Origin: Limenecus sp048360435
GTDB taxonomy: Bacteria; Cyanobacteriota; Vampirovibrionia; Gastranaerophilales; Gastranaerophilaceae
DNA: 64,000 bases
Direction: 5' to 3'
NCBI GenBank assembly: GCA_048360435.1
Contig: DBGCOP010000027.1
Location: 1 to 64,000, forward strand
In this document: piece by piece, positions 59,250 through 64,000 of the stretch
Layout of the letters: every line of letters begins with the position of its first letter
Numbering within the stretch: the first letter of the stretch is position 1
Position numbers and translations under genes: made by a program
Notes under the pieces: generated by a model
The model's database searches: none
What the model was told of the DNA's origin: nothing
Seen by the model: the letters and a program-made list of their open reading frames with translations, nothing else

Positions 59250-62200
59250 ATGAAAAAGACAAATAAAGTGCAAAATAATGATGTTGATTTTTTGGAGCTT
59301 TTTAAAAAATCTTTGGCATTATCATTTACTGTTTTTCTATTCGGAGTACAACAGTCCTATGCAAATAACAATATTACTCCCGGAGGCAATTACGGTACTC
59401 AAATTGAGGGAGGAACATCCAATAATACAAATATTACTGGCGGTACTATAAACAATGGCACAGGTTTTCATCATTTTGATCAGTTTCAGGTTGGTCAAGG
59501 CGGTACTGCAAATTTGATTTTTGCTGAAGGTGCTGACAGATATGTCAATATGGTCAACAATCAGGTTAGCATATACGGCATATTCAATGCACTAAAAGGT
59601 GGAAATATCGGCGGTGACGTGATTTTTGTTTCTCCGGGCGGATTGATTGTCGGTTCTTCAGGTATTATGAATGTGGGCAGCCTTCAAACTATAACCCCTT
59701 CTCTTACAGACTATAACAGGGTTCTTGGAACTACAAATTTGTCGGATATAACATCTTTGTTGTCTAACAGTACAAGTTCTTCAACAAGAATTGATGGTAA
59801 AATTTTTGCGAAAGACTCTATAAATATAGCTGACGGCCGATCTGTTACAATAAATAAAAATGCAGATATTGTTGCCGGTTTCAATGAAAACGGTTTTGAT
59901 AAATCCAGGCTTCAAGGCTTTAAAATGAGTGATATTGTAAATGAGAGCGGAATAGTTGACTCTGCTTATATGACTGAAGGTGCCGGAAATATCAGTATAG
60001 TGGCGAATACCGTAAACACTAGCGGTGTAAGTGATGGTTCTGCTCATATAATTCAATCATCAGGAGATATTACAATAGATACACCAAAAGTTGGTGATAT
60101 TGGCGTAATAACGTCCGGCTCAAAAATATATGCAAATGGTGATGTTAATATAGGAAATGATGCCGCTCAATCCGGTACGGGGACTGTTCTTATTGAGCAG
60201 GATGTTACCGCACTTGGAAATGTAAATATCAAAGCTATGGCTAATATTGCACAAGAAGCTGATGTTACTGCCGGAAAAAATATAAGTATAAAAGCGGACA
60301 TCTATAATCAAACAAAAGATACCGTAACAACAAGCACAAATAGTGGAACAATTAACATTGACGGTGCCGCTAAGTTAGGCAGGGTTATAAATAAAAATGG
60401 AAATATCGAAATTAAAGCTGCTACAAATTCTGATTTGACTTTTCAAAATACCGTAACGGCTGAAAATGGAAATATCAATGTATCAAGCACCTCAGGTAAT
60501 ATTATACAGGCTGATGATACCTTTGATGCCTTACAGACAAAAAACGGGGGCACTCTTAGTATAAGAACATATGGTCCTTCGATGAGCATAGGTTCGGAAT
60601 CACAGGCATTGAATCTGGATGTTGACGGAGCTGTTGACATATCTTCTGTCAGGGGGATTTCTCATTTAAAGAGTAATAATTCAACTTTGACACTCGGAAA
60701 TATATCAGGTGTTTCTACTCTTGATGCTCAAAGTAAAAAAGATATTTCTATAAAAGATAATATTGAAGTTGGCGGTGAGATTAATCTTCGTGCGGAAGAA
60801 GGAATAAATCAGCAATCCGGTTCTATTACAAGTACAGGTTCAGGTAATATTGATATTAATAACGGTGCATCGGGTGCTATTAATGTCGGCAATATTACGA
60901 ATTATGATGGTGATATTAATATCAAAAATCAGGCGGAAGGTGAAAAGCTTACAATTTCTCAAAGGCTTGAGGCCACAGGAGACATAAATATCTCTTCAAA
61001 TGCAGGTATTGAACAAACTGATTCTTCTTATATTTCTTCTACTGCAAACGGTAATATTTCAATGACAAACAATAATCAGGGTGATCTGATTGCTGGTAAT
61101 GTTAATGCTTCAAACGGCGCAATAACGATTGATAATAAGGCAGAAGAAGGAAGTGTATTTCTTAAAGGGAATCTTCAATCTGACAAAGGATATGTTGATA
61201 TTTCTTCTCAAAATAATGTTATTCAAACAGGCTCCATTGTTGCTAATGGAGTCAATGGAACAGAATCAGTAAAAATTACAGCGGCAAATATTGCGGATTT
61301 GAATTCAATCACTGCTAAGAATGGTATTCAAATTGATGCAGATTCCGTGAAATTAAACAACCTTGTTCAAAGTACAGAAGGCGGAATAAATATTTCAGCC
61401 AATGGTGATATTACACAGACAATTTCCGGAAAATCATTGGATGCTAAAGGCGATATTAACCTTATTACATCTGAAAACGGAGACATCGGAAAGTTGGCTG
61501 GTGAAACTGCTCAAGGGCAGAGCATTGGCTTAAATTCTGGCGGTAAGGTTACTCTTGCAGGTGGCAATATAAATGTTTCAAGCCCTGATAAGGATGTTAC
61601 TTTTGGTTCTGTGCAAGCTAAACATGATGTTTCATTAAGTACAACAGCTTCTTCAGTGCCTGTTCCGGGAGGAAAGATTACATTTAATGATTCTGTTTCC
61701 GGTGAAAAAATCTCCATAAATTCTGTAAAAGATATTGATATTAACAATAACATAACTTCATCAGGAGGAATGGAAATTACGGCCAAAGAAGGCATTAATC
61801 AGTCTGCTGTTTCTGTTTTGACAAACAATACTTCCGGTTCTGTTAAATTAAACAATACTGATTCAGGTAATATAAATACAACTACTATTACAAATAACGG
61901 TGGAGATATAGAAGTCACAAATTCTGCAACTGTGTCCGATGACTCGGGAAAAGTTAATCTGAATGGTGTTTATACAACAAATTCAGGAAAGGTCTCTGTC
62001 TCTGCACAGGGTGATATTATTCAAAATGAGAGTATTGAAAAAGCTATAATTGCCGGTGGTAATGTCTCTTTAGAGTCAATTGAGGGTTCGATAGGCACAG
62101 ACACAAGATTTATTACAATGCAGACTCAGAGTCCAATTTCTGCAAAAGCTGCTGAGGGTAGTGTTTATTTGAAAACTATCGGCAGTGATTTGAAACTTAC

Positions 62201-64000
62201 TGATGACAGTGAAATTGTTTTTGGAAAAGATATAGGGCTTGCTTCGGACAAAACTGTTATTATTGAAAAGTCTGATGGCATTACTGCTTCAGATGGAAGT
62301 ATCTACATTGATAGTAACGGGCTTTTTAATCTTGATAAAAATTTGACTGCAAAAAATTATATTGAAATAAAAGGTGCGAATGGCATAAACCTGCAATCAA
62401 ACTCTACATTGACAACAACAGGCACCGGTGAAGGTGTAGGCAATATTAATATAATCAACGCAGGAGCTTCTTCAGGTCAAGGCAAGGGTGTTGTAAATAT
62501 CAATAATATTAACAGTACAGGTAAAGTTTCAATTAAATCTGATAATGTCAGAACAGATTCAAATAAACTCACAATTAATAGCGGAGCTACAATTCAGGCC
62601 TCTAAAGGTATAGATATTGCTTCCGGTACGGGAATTAATCAGAATGCAGGTTCTTCTATTATAAATACTGATTCAGGAAACATAAGTATTACAAACACAG
62701 TTGGTGAATCTAATATAGGAAGAGTTATCAATCAGAACGGCGATATTACAATTTCCAGTTCAACGAATAACGGAAATATAAAATTTAATGATGAAGTTAA
62801 TGCACAAAATGGTAACATAACTGTTAAGTCAAATACTTATATCATACAAAATACTGCGGATGCTATATTAAAAGCCGAAGGGGACATAAACCTTACAAGT
62901 AATTTTGATACCGGTTCGGTTGATAGTGCACTCAAAGTTAACAGTGGCGGAAAGGTAAATTCAACAGGCAGAGGAATTTATCTTGAAAGTCCTGATATGG
63001 ATATTAACACCGGTACTATTACTGCCAGCCGTGATGTTAATATCAAGACAACAGGTACATCAGGTTCTTTGAATGCAACAGGTACAATTAAAGGTCAAAA
63101 CGTAGTTATAAATACTATTGACAGTATTATGCAAGATGAATCTCTAGATCTTGCAATTAATGCTACGGGTAATATAAATCTTACTGCTCAAAACGGAAAT
63201 ATAGGCTCTTCCAGCGGAACCGGAGATATTCCAAACAGATTGGATGTTGCTTCTGGCGGCATTGTTACGGCTTCTGCTTCTAAAGGTGAAATAAATATAA
63301 ACAGTGTCAATAAAAACATTACTTTTGGAAATATTATATCTGCCGGTGACATAAACTTATCTTCGACAGGAAATGCAGGGCAAATTACAACTAACAGCAC
63401 TCTTCAGGCTGACAACGGCTCTATTAATATAGACAGTTCAAAAAATATTATTCTTAATAACAAAGTTTCAGCGTTGAATGATGTAAATCTTAAAGCGCAA
63501 ACCGGAATCAAACACACAGCAGGTGAAATGTCTTCTGCCACAGGGAATGTTAATATTACAAACGCTGTTAGCGGTGATATTATTTTGAAAAATGTTACTG
63601 CCTCAGACGGGAATATAACTATTTCAGCAGAAAATTCAACAGGAGATATCAGTCTTACGGGAAAATTGACTGCTCTTTCTTCTGATACCACAAATGGTGT
63701 TGTTACAATTAATTCGGGTAGAAATCTCTCCCAAACAGGAACTGACTCAGGCATATCAGCACAAAATTCTATACACCTTTCAAGCAAGACAGGAAGCATA
63801 GGAAAGTCTGATACAGATAATATAAAAATAAATATTGATAACACAGACGGACTTCTTACAGCTGATGCTGAAAACGGTTCTATATATGTACAAACTTCTG
63901 ATAAAGACTTGAATCTCGGAAGTATTTCAGCAAAAGACAATGTGTCTTTGAAAACAACAGGCGCATCTGGAAATATAAATATAAAAGATACAATTACCGG
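59250..64000 (+). CDS. TpsA exoprotein, filamentous-haemagglutinin-like, incomplete at 3' end
   Basis: Open from ATG 59250 (AGGGG 6 bases upstream) to the window edge, over 1580 residues so far, with no stop found in spot checks. The long signal peptide ends near QQSYA (residue 38). The TPS domain is clear: NITGGTINNGTGFHHFDQF, GGTANLIFAEG, VSIYGIFNALKGGNIGGDVI and VSPGGLIVGSSGIMNVGS. The rest is made of degenerate GNINI/GDINI beta-helix repeats. It is secreted by the divergent TpsB and probably acts in adhesion or contact with other cells. Its C-terminal activity domain is outside the window. Confidence 0.93.
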   Translation, partial: MKKTNKVQNNDVDFLELFKKSLALSFTVFLFGVQQSYANNNITPGGNYGTQIEGGTSNNTNITGGTINNGTGFHHFDQFQVGQGGTANLIFAEGADRYVNMVNNQVSIYGIFNALKGGNIGGDVIFVSPGGLIVGSSGIMNVGSLQTITPSLTDYNRVLGTTNLSDITSLLSNSTSSSTRIDGKIFAKDSINIADGRSVTINKNADIVAGFNENGFDKSRLQGFKMSDIVNESGIVDSAYMTEGAGNISIVANTVNTSGVSDGSAHIIQSSGDITIDTPKVGDIGVITSGSKIYANGDVNIGNDAAQSGTGTVLIEQDVTALGNVNIKAMANIAQEADVTAGKNISIKADIYNQTKDTVTTSTNSGTINIDGAAKLGRVINKNGNIEIKAATNSDLTFQNTVTAENGNINVSSTSGNIIQADDTFDALQTKNGGTLSIRTYGPSMSIGSESQALNLDVDGAVDISSVRGISHLKSNNSTLTLGNISGVSTLDAQSKKDISIKDNIEVGGEINLRAEEGINQQSGSITSTGSGNIDINNGASGAINVGNITNYDGDINIKNQAEGEKLTISQRLEATGDINISSNAGIEQTDSSYISSTANGNISMTNNNQGDLIAGNVNASNGAITIDNKAEEGSVFLKGNLQSDKGYVDISSQNNVIQTGSIVANGVNGTESVKITAANIADLNSITAKNGIQIDADSVKLNNLVQSTEGGINISANGDITQTISGKSLDAKGDINLITSENGDIGKLAGETAQGQSIGLNSGGKVTLAGGNINVSSPDKDVTFGSVQAKHDVSLSTTASSVPVPGGKITFNDSVSGEKISINSVKDIDINNNITSSGGMEITAKEGINQSAVSVLTNNTSGSVKLNNTDSGNINTTTITNNGGDIEVTNSATVSDDSGKVNLNGVYTTNSGKVSVSAQGDIIQNESIEKAIIAGGNVSLESIEGSIGTDTRFITMQTQSPISAKAAEGSVYLKTIGSDLKLTDDSEIVFGKDIGLASDKTVIIEKSDGITASDGSIYIDSNGLFNLDKNLTAKNYIEIKGANGINLQSNSTLTTTGTGEGVGNINIINAGASSGQGKGVVNINNINSTGKVSIKSDNVRTDSNKLTINSGATIQASKGIDIASGTGINQNAGSSIINTDSGNISITNTVGESNIGRVINQNGDITISSSTNNGNIKFNDEVNAQNGNITVKSNTYIIQNTADAILKAEGDINLTSNFDTGSVDSALKVNSGGKVNSTGRGIYLESPDMDINTGTITASRDVNIKTTGTSGSLNATGTIKGQNVVINTIDSIMQDESLDLAINATGNINLTAQNGNIGSSSGTGDIPNRLDVASGGIVTASASKGEININSVNKNITFGNIISAGDINLSSTGNAGQITTNSTLQADNGSINIDSSKNIILNNKVSALNDVNLKAQTGIKHTAGEMSSATGNVNITNAVSGDIILKNVTASDGNITISAENSTGDISLTGKLTALSSDTTNGVVTINSGRNLSQTGTDSGISAQNSIHLSSKTGSIGKSDTDNIKINIDNTDGLLTADAENGSIYVQTSDKDLNLGSISAKDNVSLKTTGASGNINIKDTIT

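Noticed and set aside
1..64000. CRISPR array, insertion-sequence transposase, rRNA
   Set aside because: Looked for regular spaced repeats, transposase motifs and rRNA cores; none seen.

Overview
The window reads as chromosome of an anaerobic, AT-rich, diderm bacterium, most likely a non-photosynthetic relative of Cyanobacteria (Melainabacteria/Gastranaerophilales type). Evidence: an outer-membrane toolkit (TolC, OmpH/Skp, two-partner secretion, heptose genes), a VKOR-DsbA fusion and an IctB-like membrane protein as in Cyanobacteria, a Ski2-type helicase, rubrerythrin and FeoAB suited to anaerobic life, and no photosynthesis genes. The lineage call is inference from gene content.

Layout. 0-12.4 kb: 3' part of gap, an unassigned protein, an orphan sensor kinase, rubrerythrin, a complete TolC-MacA-MacB type efflux operon (minus), then OmpH/Skp, a polysaccharide flippase, a secreted unknown and a D-2-hydroxyacid dehydrogenase. 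12.5-18.2 kb: feoAB under a convincing DtxR/IdeR-like operator, ruvC, a membrane protein, mtnA and two PlsC-like acyltransferases. 18.5-24 kb: a 44-aa membrane peptide not previously boxed as a gene, two tandem AAA ATPases with a shared N-terminal domain, and glutamine-dependent nadE. 24-32.9 kb: spmA-spmB-solute-binding lipoprotein operon (minus), an OmpR-type two-component pair, an MsbA-like exporter, a large low-complexity Ala/Gln/Ser/Thr protein and a ROK glucokinase. 33-40.9 kb: a six-gene minus operon (PfkB/heptose kinase-like, DUF4330-like, IctB/O-antigen ligase-like, VKOR-DsbA, queH, acyl-CoA/AMP ligase), divergent from two unassigned genes.

40.9-46.3 kb is the accessory region: tRNA-Ala, a roughly 200-nt strongly folded non-coding element, then a decayed prophage-like island between 52-bp direct repeats, the right one overlapping the 3' end of tRNA-Val. 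The island holds a HTH gene with its operator, a DUF5681-like peptide, a broken DNA methyltransferase, a membrane protein, a protein with a phage minor-head Cys/His motif and a peptidoglycan-binding-like protein. Beyond it lie a divergent small-ORF/HTH pair and tRNA-Cys, -Gly, -Pro, with partial tRNA-Gly and tRNA-Pro copies interrupted by hairpins.

46.3-64 kb: envelope biology: secreted parvulin, LytM peptidase, Ski2-like helicase, an Fe-S/FrhB/pyruvyltransferase fusion, manC, hldE-gmhB, a small secreted protein plus TpsB transporter (minus) and, divergent from it, a giant TpsA/filamentous-haemagglutinin-like exoprotein that runs off the window end. Together the genes describe building, decorating and exporting a cell surface, with iron uptake and redox folding in support.

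The best candidates for something new are the folded RNA-like element at 41.1-41.3 kb, the hairpin-interrupted tRNA copies, the paired AAA ATPases with altered arginine fingers and a shared FKG-type leader motif, and the highly biased low-complexity protein at 30.5 kb.
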